Below are positions 6,813 through 14,003 of a stretch of 14,132 bases of DNA, in pieces. The notes under the pieces were generated by a model. It saw nothing but the letters and a program-made list of their open reading frames with translations, searched no databases and was not told the origin of the DNA. The translations under genes and the position numbers were made by a program. How positions within the stretch are numbered: the first letter of the stretch is position 1; each line of letters begins with the position of its first letter. Source of the DNA: Anaerobacillus sp. (GTDB taxonomy: Bacteria > Bacillota > Bacilli > Bacillales > Anaerobacillaceae); NCBI GenBank assembly GCA_007118195.1, contig SKSA01000172.1:1-14132 (forward strand), in the 5' to 3' direction.

Positions 6813-7973
6813 CTATCCAACTAAACCTTCTTTAATTTCCTTGATCATGTCTATCCATTTTTCAATTTCTTCATATGTGTTATAGATTCCAAAGCTAGCT
6901 CTAAGTGTTCCACCATCGATGGTACCTATTGTCTCGTGTGCTAACGGTGAACAATGAAGGCCAGCTCTTAATGCCACTCCATAATGTTGATCTAAGATCA
7001 TCGCTACTTCCTGAACATCTGTCCCATTTATGACAAAAGGAATAACCGCTAGCCTTTCAACATTGATATCAGGTCCAAACACTGTAACTCCATCAATATT
7101 TTGAAGTTTTTCTAGCGCATATTTCGTCAAATTCCATTCATGTTGAAAAATATTGTTGATGCCTTTGTTCAATACTTCATCTATACCGGCTGATAAACCT
7201 GCGATCCCCGGTGTATTCAACGTACCACTTTCATAACAGTTTGGACGTTGTTTCGGTTGCTCAATTTCTTCTGAATGACTACCAGTGCCTCCATGAAAAA
7301 TAGGGTCTAATTGTACTGTCTTCTTCACGATTAACGCCCCAGTTCCTTGAGGTCCTAAAAGACCTTTATGACCCGGAAAAGCTAACATATCAATATTCAT
7401 TTGTTCCATATCAATCGGAATTACCCCTGCAGTCTGTGCCGCATCAACTAAAAATGTAATTCCTTTTTCATGACAAACCGAACCAATCATCTCGACCGGG
7501 AAAATGGCCCCTGTTAAATTAGAGCCGTGGCTAGCAACTATTAGCTTTGTTTCTGGGGATATTTCATTTAATAGCTGCTCTCTAGAAATATATCCATTGT
7601 GATCACTTTGTAAATAAGTAACTCTAATACCTTTTTCGGTTTTCAAATATTCTAAAGGGCGACGAACGGAATTATGTTCATACGAAGTCGAGATAATATG
7701 ATCACCTTTTTGAAGCGGGAAACCTTTTATTGCTTGGTTTAACGCATGTGTAGTATTTTGGCAAAATATCACGTTATTGGCGTCATTTTCAGCAAATAAC
7801 TTAGCTATTTTTGCACGTGTTTCAAATATTACCGATGCTGCTTTATTTGCTAATTGGTGCCCTCCACGTCCAGGATTTGCACCGTATTCATCAATTGCCA
7901 TTGCAACAGCCTCTGAAACAGCCTTTGGTTTCGGGAAAGAAGACGCTGCTTGGTCAAAGTAAATTACCGACAC
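6813..7973 (-). CDS. Class V aminotransferase, cysteine desulfurase-like (EF2568 type)
   Basis: 386 residues, PLP-dependent. Lys203 in FPGHKGLLGPQGTG is the expected Schiff-base lysine. His100 (YEHNS) stacks on the cofactor and Asp177 (VDAAQ) binds the pyridine nitrogen. Cys341 in RAGLHCSPLAHE is the expected persulfide-forming cysteine of the cysteine desulfurase/selenocysteine lyase group, in the short-loop (SufS-like) position. It should therefore release sulfur (or selenium) from cysteine, but the acceptor is unknown and it is not IscS, NifS or SufS by context. The start is GTG at 7971-7973, set by a perfect AGGAGGG ribosome binding site six bases upstream. It is followed at 11 bp by the DUF554 gene. 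Confidence 0.92.
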   Translation of the reverse strand: MSVIYFDQAASSFPKPKAVSEAVAMAIDEYGANPGRGGHQLANKAASVIFETRAKIAKLFAENDANNVIFCQNTTHALNQAIKGFPLQKGDHIISTSYEHNSVRRPLEYLKTEKGIRVTYLQSDHNGYISREQLLNEISPETKLIVASHGSNLTGAIFPVEMIGSVCHEKGITFLVDAAQTAGVIPIDMEQMNIDMLAFPGHKGLLGPQGTGALIVKKTVQLDPIFHGGTGSHSEEIEQPKQRPNCYESGTLNTPGIAGLSAGIDEVLNKGINNIFQHEWNLTKYALEKLQNIDGVTVFGPDINVERLAVIPFVINGTDVQEVAMILDQHYGVALRAGLHCSPLAHETIGTIDGGTLRASFGIYNTYEEIEKWIDMIKEIKEGLVG

Positions 7974-8004
7974 CTTTATCCCTCCTAATCAGAAAAGAGA
8001 TAGA

Positions 8005-8040
8005 AAGAGTCTGACCCTTTCGTATCGGATCAGACCTCTT
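8005..8040 (-). terminator. Hairpin after parB, weak terminator or processing site
   Basis: GTCTGA (8009-8014) pairs with TCAGAC (8030-8035), extended by AAGA/TCTT outside with one bulged base and CC/GG inside. It begins 4 bp past the parB stop codon. On the minus strand the stem is followed by TCTTTCTATCTC, a poor U-tract. Only about 25 nt separate it from the ribosome binding site of the next gene. Confidence 0.6.
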
Positions 8041-8043
8041 CTT

Positions 8044-8895
8044 CTATTCATGATTTCCTTCTATTAAAAATAAAATTCTTTCTAAATCATCTTCAGAAAA
8101 AAATTCGATTTCAATTTTTCCTTTTTTCTTGTTTTTCTTAATTGCAACAGCTGTGCCGAGTCTATCTCTTAAATATTCTTCTTTTTCTTTTATAAAGAGT
8201 GAAGGTTCATGTTTTTTTCGAATTGTTTCACGTGAAACATTTTCGTTTACGTTTTGAATGAGCTGTTCCAATTGTCGAACATTTAAGCTATCTTCAAGCA
8301 CTTTTTTTATCAATATCGCTAACTTTTCTTTGTTTTTTAATCCTAAAAGAGCTCGTCCATGCCCCATCGAGAGTTTTCCTTCTTCTACTAACGTTTGGAC
8401 TTCGTTTGGTAACTGTAATAAACGAAGATGATTAGCAATATGTGGACGACTTTTCCCTAATCGTTTGGCTAATTGCTCTTGAGTTACTTGTAAGTGTTTC
8501 ATCAATTTATCATAAGCAATCGCTTCTTCGATTGGATTTAAGTCTTCCCTTTGTAAATTCTCAATTAAGGCAAACTCCATCATTTTTTCTTCGTTTAAAT
8601 CTTTCACAACAACTGGAACTGTTTTTAACCCAGCTTCTGTAGCTGCACGGAAGCGACGTTCTCCAACGACGATTTCATAGCCTTTAATACTTTTTCTGAC
8701 GAGTAATGGTTGTAAAACCCCGTGATTTAAGATTGATTCTTTCAATTCCGATATAGAATCCTCCGAAAAAACCTTTCGTGGTTGGTACGGATTTGGCCTC
8801 AACTCATTTAATGCAAGTTCTTGAATGTTTTCTGTTTTTTCATCGATTGCATCTGGAAAGAACGCTTGAATTCCTTTGCCTAAGCCTTTAGCCAT
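8044..8895 (-). CDS. parB: Chromosome partitioning protein ParB (Spo0J), CTP-dependent clamp
   Basis: 283 residues. ParB binds parS, closes into a sliding clamp with CTP, spreads, loads SMC and stimulates ParA. Visible parts: start MAKGLGKGIQAFF, with a basic N-terminal region of the kind that activates ParA; NPYQPR (35-40); CTP-binding GERRFRA (78-84) and ENLQREDLN (112-120); helix-turn-helix 138-160 (TQEQLAKRLGKSRPHIANH). Residues that distinguish ParB from Noc are ParB-like: Arg150 and Gly178. The dimerisation domain is about 240-283. A parS site is embedded in codons 219-224. The start overlaps the parA stop by 8 nt, implying translational coupling. Confidence 0.98.
   Translation of the reverse strand: MAKGLGKGIQAFFPDAIDEKTENIQELALNELRPNPYQPRKVFSEDSISELKESILNHGVLQPLLVRKSIKGYEIVVGERRFRAATEAGLKTVPVVVKDLNEEKMMEFALIENLQREDLNPIEEAIAYDKLMKHLQVTQEQLAKRLGKSRPHIANHLRLLQLPNEVQTLVEEGKLSMGHGRALLGLKNKEKLAILIKKVLEDSLNVRQLEQLIQNVNENVSRETIRKKHEPSLFIKEKEEYLRDRLGTAVAIKKNKKKGKIEIEFFSEDDLERILFLIEGNHE
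8224..8239. promoter_or_regulatory. parS site inside parB
   Basis: TGTTTCACGTGAAACA is a perfect 16-bp palindrome and fits the Bacillus parS consensus TGTTNCACGTGAAACA exactly. In the parB frame it encodes N-V-S-R-E-T. A parS inside spo0J is also known in B. subtilis. Confidence 0.97.
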
Positions 8896-9649
8896 TTGAT
8901 ACCACTTCCTTTGCCAAATCTATATAGACTTCTGCCCCTCTTGATTTTGGATCATAGGTAATAATTGGTTGACCATGACTTGGTGCCTCACTTAAGCGGA
9001 CATTTCTTGGAATAATCGTTTGAAAAACTTTTTCCCGAAAATATTTCTTTACTTCATCGATGACTTGAATCCCTAAATTAGTTCTTGCATCAAGCATCGT
9101 TAATAATACACCTTCAATTTCTAAATTTGTATTCAGATGCTTTTGTACTAATCTAACTGTATTTAACAGCTGACTTAATCCTTCAAGGGCATAATATTCA
9201 CACTGTACTGGAATTAATACTGAGTTGGCAGCTGTTAGAGAATTGATCGTTAATAAACCTAAAGACGGCGGACAATCAATGATGATAAAATCATAATCAT
9301 TATGAACTTGTTCAAGTGCTCTTCTTAATCGGACTTCTCTTGAAATCGTAGGAACAAGTTCTATTTCGGCGCCTGCTAGCTGAATAGTAGAAGGGATAAT
9401 GTGTAATCCATCTACTACAGTTTCAGTAATTACTTCTTTTGGGTTTTTATCCTCAACTAAGATGTTATAAATACAACTATCAACATCTCCCTTATCAATT
9501 CCAATACCACTTGTTGTATTTCCTTGGGGATCAACATCAATTAAAAGCACTCTTTTGCCAATATGGGCAAGGCAAGCACTTAAATTAACAGCAGTTGTCG
9601 TTTTTCCGACACCACCTTTTTGATTTGCAATAGCAATAACTTTCCCCAT
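8888..9649 (-). CDS. parA: Chromosome partitioning ATPase ParA (Soj)
   Basis: 253 residues, the usual Soj length. Deviant Walker A motif KGGVGKTT (11-18) with the signature Lys11 and Lys16; Walker A' DVDPQGN (38-44), where Asp40 is the expected catalytic acid; Walker B FIIIDCPPS. ATP-bound dimers bind DNA non-specifically and ParB stimulates hydrolysis; in Bacillus, Soj also controls DnaA at the origin. There is no N-terminal extension, as in chromosomal ParA. The start ATG has AGGTGG 4 nt upstream, rather short spacing, and the frame begins directly with MGKVIAIANQKGG. Its stop overlaps the parB start. Confidence 0.98.
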   Translation of the reverse strand: MGKVIAIANQKGGVGKTTTAVNLSACLAHIGKRVLLIDVDPQGNTTSGIGIDKGDVDSCIYNILVEDKNPKEVITETVVDGLHIIPSTIQLAGAEIELVPTISREVRLRRALEQVHNDYDFIIIDCPPSLGLLTINSLTAANSVLIPVQCEYYALEGLSQLLNTVRLVQKHLNTNLEIEGVLLTMLDARTNLGIQVIDEVKKYFREKVFQTIIPRNVRLSEAPSHGQPIITYDPKSRGAEVYIDLAKEVVSNG

Positions 9650-9988
9650 TTTTCCACCTACCTAACATATCTTACTATCTTTACTTTGGCTACTTTCTCA
9701 TCATTATTACTTTTTGGGAGCATAGCCTTTTCTTCAAATCTCATATTTTTAACTAAAACCATTTACATTTTATCATGAAATTTTAAAACTAAGTTATCTT
9801 TTAGGTGAAAAAGAGAAAATAAATTTCAAAAACATAAAGACATGACATAAAAAAACGACTCAAAAAAAAGGGAAAAAAACCTTCGAATTTAAATTATATT
9901 GATAAATCACAAAACATAATAGTTTACTAGATTTACCAATAAAACTAACTAAATAAAAGGTCTGACTCCCAATGAGTCATCTTTTTCA
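9650..9988. other. AT-rich gene-less stretch between noc and parA
   Basis: 339 bp with no supported gene. The noc terminator occupies 9955-9986. Three A-runs at 9849-9855, 9862-9869 and 9873-9879 may curve the DNA. A TATAAT on the minus strand at 9893-9898 and TAAAAT near 9770 are candidate -10 boxes for parA-parB, but neither has a good -35 at correct spacing. I cannot place the promoter with confidence. Confidence 0.6.
9955..9986 (-). terminator. Rho-independent terminator after noc
   Basis: On the minus strand AAAAAGATGACTC pairs with GAGTCAGACCTTTT (5-bp GACTC/GAGTC core, T-A and A/T-rich extension with a mismatch), loop ATTGG, followed by TTTTATTT. It lies 3 nt after the noc stop and separates noc from parA. 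Confidence 0.75.
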
Positions 9989-10837
9989 TTATTTCTTTGG
10001 AATCTTAATTGTAAATTGATAGTATTCATCATGTTCTTCTTCATCCGTATCAATAGATAGACCACTTTTCACTACCATATCAACCGACTGACGAATTGTA
10101 TTCATCGCTAACCGCATGTCTCGAGAAAATGCTTTTCGAGTAGGTTTTTTCTTTTTTACTGGACCTTCGAGTATTCTTTTTACCACTTCTTCTGTTTGTT
10201 TAACGTTTAACCCTTTTTCAACAATTTCTTGTAATACTTTTTCTTGCGCTTCGATATTTTTTAATGACAATAAAGCTCTAGCATGTCTTTCTGAAATTGT
10301 TCGATGTAGTATAGCTTCTTGAACTTTTCCAGGTAATTGTAACAACCTAAGTTTATTTGCAATTGTAGATTGCCCTTTACCGAGCCGTTGCGCTAAACTT
10401 TCTTGAGTTAAACCGTGTAACTCTAGTAATTTAGCATAAGCGACAGCTTCTTCTATAGCAGTTAACCCTTCTCTTTGAAGGTTTTCTATTAACGCAACAG
10501 ACGCTGTTTGCGAATCGTTAAATTCTTTAACAATTGCAGGAATGTGATCCCAACCTAGCTTTGTTACTGCTCTCCAACGACGCTCTCCAGCAATGATTTC
10601 AAACTTTCCATCTCTTTGGCGAACGACGATAGGTTGAATGACTCCGTGAGTTTTAATCGTTTGTGCTAATTCTTCAATACGTTCATCAACAAACACAGTG
10701 CGAGGTTGAAAACGATTTGGGACGATATCCTTAACTGAAATTTGTTTCACTTCTTCATTTTCATTAATTTCTTCTACTTCTTCTAATATTTCTTCGCTTT
10801 TTTCATTAAAACCGAACAGGCGTGAAAACGGCTTCAT
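9989..10837 (-). CDS. noc: Nucleoid occlusion protein Noc (ParB-family CTPase)
   Basis: 282 residues. Noc is a ParB paralogue that binds its own sites (NBS), spreads with CTP, and attaches DNA to the membrane to block FtsZ assembly over the nucleoid. The N-terminus [10 protein letters not shown] is the amphipathic membrane-targeting helix typical of Noc, followed by an acidic linker (14-30). NRFQPR (41-46), GERRWRA (84-90) and ENLQREGLT (118-126) form the CTP-binding part. In the helix-turn-helix region, Gln156, Lys162 and Arg184 match the residues that give Noc its NBS specificity; the fourth position (167) is Gln where Lys is expected. The start ATG has AAGGTGGTG upstream. It is transcribed alone between its terminator and the parS-containing region. 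Confidence 0.97.
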   Translation of the reverse strand: MKPFSRLFGFNEKSEEILEEVEEINENEEVKQISVKDIVPNRFQPRTVFVDERIEELAQTIKTHGVIQPIVVRQRDGKFEIIAGERRWRAVTKLGWDHIPAIVKEFNDSQTASVALIENLQREGLTAIEEAVAYAKLLELHGLTQESLAQRLGKGQSTIANKLRLLQLPGKVQEAILHRTISERHARALLSLKNIEAQEKVLQEIVEKGLNVKQTEEVVKRILEGPVKKKKPTRKAFSRDMRLAMNTIRQSVDMVVKSGLSIDTDEEEHDEYYQFTIKIPKK

Positions 10838-10922
10838 CCTGACACCACCTTCTGAAAACTACCTTCCTAAACTGCATATTCGAGACAGATGATAGGAATT
10901 CCTTCTTTTATTCTATAATAAC

Positions 10923-10952
10923 ATTATAAACAACAAAAATGTTTCACGTGAA
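10923..10952 (-). promoter_or_regulatory. Possible noc promoter overlapping parS
   Basis: On the minus strand a consensus TATAAT (10923-10928) lies 18 nt from TTCACG (10947-10952), which matches four of six -35 bases and is part of the parS palindrome. A second TATTAT (10915-10920) is close by. The -10 is good and the -35 weak. Confidence 0.4.
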
Positions 10953-10955
10953 ACA
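10940..10955. promoter_or_regulatory. parS site upstream of noc
   Basis: A perfect TGTTTCACGTGAAACA, identical to the parS in parB. The symmetry extends to a 26-bp perfect palindrome (10935-10960) by A5/T5 flanks. It lies about 100 bp upstream of the noc start codon. Confidence 0.97.
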
Positions 10956-11025
10956 TTTTTTATATAACATTTACATATTTAATTATACATTACTAGTTTC
11001 CAGGTTAATGTCGGTCGAAAAAAAT

Positions 11026-11194
11026 GACCGAGCATTTCTTTTTTTATACAAAACCTTCATGACGGACACTCCGTCACTACCTAATATGTAAAAGAACGAG
11101 CAATTTCCTTCTCTTCGCTGTAAACTTCTAGCGAATTTTAGAGGCTAGTTCAGGAAATCACTCGTTCTTTTTTCATACAAAAACGCTCATGACG
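11026..11194. repeat. Direct repeat of about 38 bp flanking the rsmG terminator hairpin
   Basis: Copy A is 11026-11064 and copy B 11158-11194, both on the plus strand, about 131 bp apart. Shared are a cgag/ctcg-containing start, a T-run, ATACAAAA and CTCATGACG or TTCATGACG. Both also begin next to a stem arm, so the pair may have arisen by duplication of a hairpin tail. Confidence 0.55.
11090..11172 (-). terminator. Long-stem terminator of the mnmG-rsmG unit
   Basis: On the minus strand AAGAACGAGTGATTTCCT pairs with AGGAAATTGCTCGTTCTT (one mismatch), followed by TTACAT, with T-rich flanks on both sides. The loop of about 41 nt contains an inner hairpin TTCGCT/AGCGAA. It lies about 210 nt downstream of the rsmG stop. 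The long branched loop is unusual for a plain terminator. Confidence 0.6.
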
Positions 11195-11280
11195 ATTAAC
11201 CTTCACCAAAGCAACTGACTTCCATCACACCATGGAATACATTTTTGAGATTACTCCATGCAGATTTGTGACGAGGAAGC

Positions 11281-11315
11281 ATGCTCCGAAGCGTTACTAG
11301 TAGACGCAGGAGCAT
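11281..11315. other. Nested hairpin downstream of rsmG
   Basis: ATGCTCC (11281-11287) pairs with GGAGCAT (11309-11315), and inside it GCGT (11291-11294) pairs with ACGC (11304-11307) around a 9-nt loop, with a GAA bulge on one side and A on the other. No U-tract follows on either strand, so it is not a terminator. Smaller hairpins CATGGA/TCCATG and CATCT/AGATG flank it. Confidence 0.6.
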
Positions 11316-11380
11316 CTCCTTCTAAGATGGAAAAATTGAGCGCTTTCTTTCCAACTTCCCCCTAATCAACTAACCAACTA

Positions 11381-12097
11381 TTATTGTAAAGGTTGTTTGT
11401 TAGGTGTCCCCGGCTTTCTAGGATATTGTTTTGGTGTTTTCTTTGTTTTTTCAATGAATACAAAATGTCTTGTACTTTCTTCAAACGGTAATAATAAACT
11501 TTTATTATCAACAACTTCTCCACCTAACGTGGCAATGGCTTTCGTGGCATCCGAAATTTCATTCATTACTTCTGGACCTTTCATTGCTAAAAATACACCA
11601 CCTACTTTAGCTAAAGGTAAACAAAGCTCTGCTAATACCGGCATTCTTGCAACAGCTCTAGCTAAAACAAAGTCATATTTCTCACGGTGTTCTTTCTCTT
11701 TCGCAAAAGTTTCAGCGCGGTCATGGAAGAACGAAACATCAGATAACTGTAAAGTATTAGCTAAGTGTTGTAAAAATGAGATCCGCTTATTTAAAGAATC
11801 TACGATCGTTACTTTTAAATGCGGAAAACAAATTTTTATAGGGATACTTGGAAACCCAGCACCCGCCCCTACGTCAACAATATTGAGAGGCTTACTAAAG
11901 TCTTGGAAAAAAGCTGCACTAATAGAGTCATAAAAGTGTTTTAAATAAACACCTTCTTCGTCTGTGATTGCCGTTAAGTTCATTTTATTATTCCATTCGA
12001 CCAACTCATGAAAGTAAAGGTCAAATTGTTTCATTTGAGTTTCATTTAAAATAATTCCCTTTTCTTCAAGCATGGAACGAAACTGTGTTTTATTCAT
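11381..12097 (-). CDS. rsmG: 16S rRNA (guanine527-N7)-methyltransferase RsmG
   Basis: 238 residues, normal length. It methylates N7 of G527 in the 530 loop of 16S rRNA using S-adenosylmethionine; loss gives low-level streptomycin resistance in many bacteria. The SAM-binding motif is [14 protein letters not shown] (73-86), with IVDSLNKR (98-105) as the second motif and LARAVA (145-150) at the active-site edge. The C-terminus [12 protein letters not shown] (225-236) is the conserved basic tail. The start ATG overlaps the mnmG stop by 1 nt (TAATG), so translation is probably coupled. Confidence 0.98.
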   Translation of the reverse strand: MNKTQFRSMLEEKGIILNETQMKQFDLYFHELVEWNNKMNLTAITDEEGVYLKHFYDSISAAFFQDFSKPLNIVDVGAGAGFPSIPIKICFPHLKVTIVDSLNKRISFLQHLANTLQLSDVSFFHDRAETFAKEKEHREKYDFVLARAVARMPVLAELCLPLAKVGGVFLAMKGPEVMNEISDATKAIATLGGEVVDNKSLLLPFEESTRHFVFIEKTKKTPKQYPRKPGTPNKQPLQ

Positions 12098-13983
12098 TAA
12101 ATACCAGTCCTTTTTAATTTCCCTTGTTCTAAATAAACTAATAATATTGAAATGTCCGCAGGATTAACCCCCGAAACCCGTGAAGCCTGTCCTACAGATA
12201 GAGGCCTTACTTCACTTAGTTTTTGACGAGCTTCTGTCGCTATTCCTGAGATCGCATGATAATCTAAATCTTCAGGAATCTTTTTGTCATCCATTTTTTT
12301 CATTCTCTCAATTTGTTGTAGCTGTTTTTCAATATAACCGGCATACTTAATTTGTATTTCTACCTGTTCTGCTACTTCCGCTGAAATATCTTCTTCACTT
12401 GGGAAGAGATTTGCAATAAATTGATACGTAATTTCAGGGCGTTTTAATAAAACAGCTGCTTTAAACCCATCTTGTAAAGGCGATGATCCAATTTCAGTTA
12501 ATAGCGACTGAACTTCTTTGGTAGGTTTCACAGTAACTTCAGTTAACCGTTCAATTTCTTTTTCAATTTGTACTTTCTTCTCAAGAAAGCGGTTATAGCG
12601 TTCTTGAGGAATTAATCCGACCTCGTAACCGATATCGGTTAAGCGTAAATCAGCATTATCATGGCGAAGGACTAAACGGTGCTCTGCTCTTGAAGTAAGA
12701 AGACGATACGGTTCATTTGTTCCTTTCGTTACTAAATCGTCAACAAGCACACCGATATAAGCTTGGGAGCGGTCAATAATAATCGGCTCTCTTCCTGAAA
12801 CTTTTAGTGCAGCATTCATACCAGCAAATAATCCTTGGCCTGCAGCTTCCTCGTAGCCAGATGTCCCGTTAATTTGGCCTGCAGTGAATAAGTTTTCTAC
12901 TAACTTCGTTTCTAATGTTGGCCACAGCTGAGTTGGGACGATCGCATCATATTCGATCGCATAGCCCGGTCGCATCATCTTCACATTTTCAAGACCTTTT
13001 AACGTTTTTAGCATTTCTAGCTGAACTTCCTCTGGTAAACTTGTTGAAAATCCTTGGACATATACTTCTGAGGTATTTTTACCTTCAGGCTCTAGGAAAA
13101 TTTGATGTCTCGGCTTATCGCTAAATCGAACAACTTTATCTTCGATCGACGGACAATATCTCGGACCCGTTCCTTCAATGACCCCTGAGTACATCGGTGA
13201 ACGGTGTAAATTGGCATTAATAATTTCAAGTGTTTTATCTGTGGTATACGTTAACCAACAAGGCAACTGATCTAAATTAAACTGTTTTGTTTCATATGAA
13301 AAAGCTCGAGGTACTTCATCACCTGGTTGAATTTCAGTGACACTATAATCAATCGTATCACCTTGAACCCTTGGGGGCGTCCCTGTTTTAAAACGAACTA
13401 AATTAAATCCCAAATTCTGAAGATTATAGGATAAGTTAACAGACGGCTGTTGATTGTTAGGTCCACTTTCATAGGCGAGATCACCAAGGATCACTTTTCC
13501 TCGTAAATATGTACCCGTCGTAATGATTACCGCTTTTGCACGGTAAGAGGCTCCTGTATTAGTAACGACACCGCGACATACACCTTCTTCAACCAATAAT
13601 TTTTCGACCATACCTTGACGTAACAATAAATTTTCTTGTTCTTCTATGGTCTTTTTCATTTCATGCTGATATAAAAATTTATCGGCTTGAGCGCGCAGTG
13701 CACGGACTGCGGGGCCCTTTCCTGTATTTAACATTCTCATTTGAATATGAGTTTTATCAATATTTCTACCCATTTCACCGCCTAAAGCGTCCACTTCTCT
13801 TACGACAATCCCTTTAGCAGGCCCACCTACCGAAGGATTACATGGCATATACGCAACTGCATCTAAATTTAACGTAAGCATTAACGTATTAGCACCCATT
13901 CGCGCCGCTGCAAGGCCAGCCTCAACCCCAGCATGTCCCGCGCCAACGACAATCACGTCATACTCACCCGCATGATATTCCAT
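12097..13983 (-). CDS. mnmG: tRNA uridine 5-carboxymethylaminomethyl synthesis enzyme MnmG (GidA)
   Basis: 628 residues, the full family length. With MnmE it builds the cmnm5 group on wobble U34 of several tRNAs, using FAD, methylene-tetrahydrofolate and glycine. The N-terminal Rossmann FAD motif is [19 protein letters not shown] (12-30). The [13 protein letters not shown] block (46-58) contains conserved Cys48, and [15 protein letters not shown] lies at 88-102. The insertion and second FAD region follow, with [19 protein letters not shown] in the C-terminal half. The C-terminal helical domain ([17 protein letters not shown]) binds MnmE and tRNA. The start ATG has a strong AAAGGAGG 8 nt upstream. 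mnmE would be expected next upstream, outside the window; the repeat copy 2 sits in that gap. Confidence 0.98.
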   Translation of the reverse strand: MEYHAGEYDVIVVGAGHAGVEAGLAAARMGANTLMLTLNLDAVAYMPCNPSVGGPAKGIVVREVDALGGEMGRNIDKTHIQMRMLNTGKGPAVRALRAQADKFLYQHEMKKTIEEQENLLLRQGMVEKLLVEEGVCRGVVTNTGASYRAKAVIITTGTYLRGKVILGDLAYESGPNNQQPSVNLSYNLQNLGFNLVRFKTGTPPRVQGDTIDYSVTEIQPGDEVPRAFSYETKQFNLDQLPCWLTYTTDKTLEIINANLHRSPMYSGVIEGTGPRYCPSIEDKVVRFSDKPRHQIFLEPEGKNTSEVYVQGFSTSLPEEVQLEMLKTLKGLENVKMMRPGYAIEYDAIVPTQLWPTLETKLVENLFTAGQINGTSGYEEAAGQGLFAGMNAALKVSGREPIIIDRSQAYIGVLVDDLVTKGTNEPYRLLTSRAEHRLVLRHDNADLRLTDIGYEVGLIPQERYNRFLEKKVQIEKEIERLTEVTVKPTKEVQSLLTEIGSSPLQDGFKAAVLLKRPEITYQFIANLFPSEEDISAEVAEQVEIQIKYAGYIEKQLQQIERMKKMDDKKIPEDLDYHAISGIATEARQKLSEVRPLSVGQASRVSGVNPADISILLVYLEQGKLKRTGI

Positions 13984-14003
13984 CTATTTTCCTCCTTTAA
14001 TTC

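Larger units (their letters stand above)
10838..11380. other. 543-bp gene-less, hairpin-rich stretch between rsmG and noc
   Basis: No supported gene on either strand. In order from noc: the noc leader and likely promoter (10838-10955), parS (10940-10955), hairpins TCGGTC/GACCGA (11011-11016 with 11026-11031) and GACGGA/TCCGTC (11061-11066 with 11070-11075), the rsmG-side terminator (11090-11172), a direct repeat, and a nested hairpin at 11281-11315. Confidence 0.8.

Noticed and set aside
9028..9045. TTTTCCCGAAAAT inside parA as a possible Noc binding site
   Set aside because: It differs from the NBS consensus ATTTCCCGGGAAAT at about five positions and lies in coding sequence. A similar fragment near 7927-7940 lacks the central CCC. 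No credible NBS was found in the window.
11090..11172. tRNA or riboswitch in the structured rsmG-noc spacer
   Set aside because: No cloverleaf, T-loop GGTTC or CCA-like end, and no T-box or known riboswitch core could be seen. A terminator with a branched loop explains the strongest stem.
11397..11933. 178-codon plus-strand open frame opposite rsmG
   Set aside because: It lies wholly antisense to the well-supported rsmG gene, with no ribosome binding site and no recognisable domain. Similar antisense or out-of-frame openings over the YkvI-like, DUF554, aminotransferase, noc, parB and mnmG genes were left out for the same reason.
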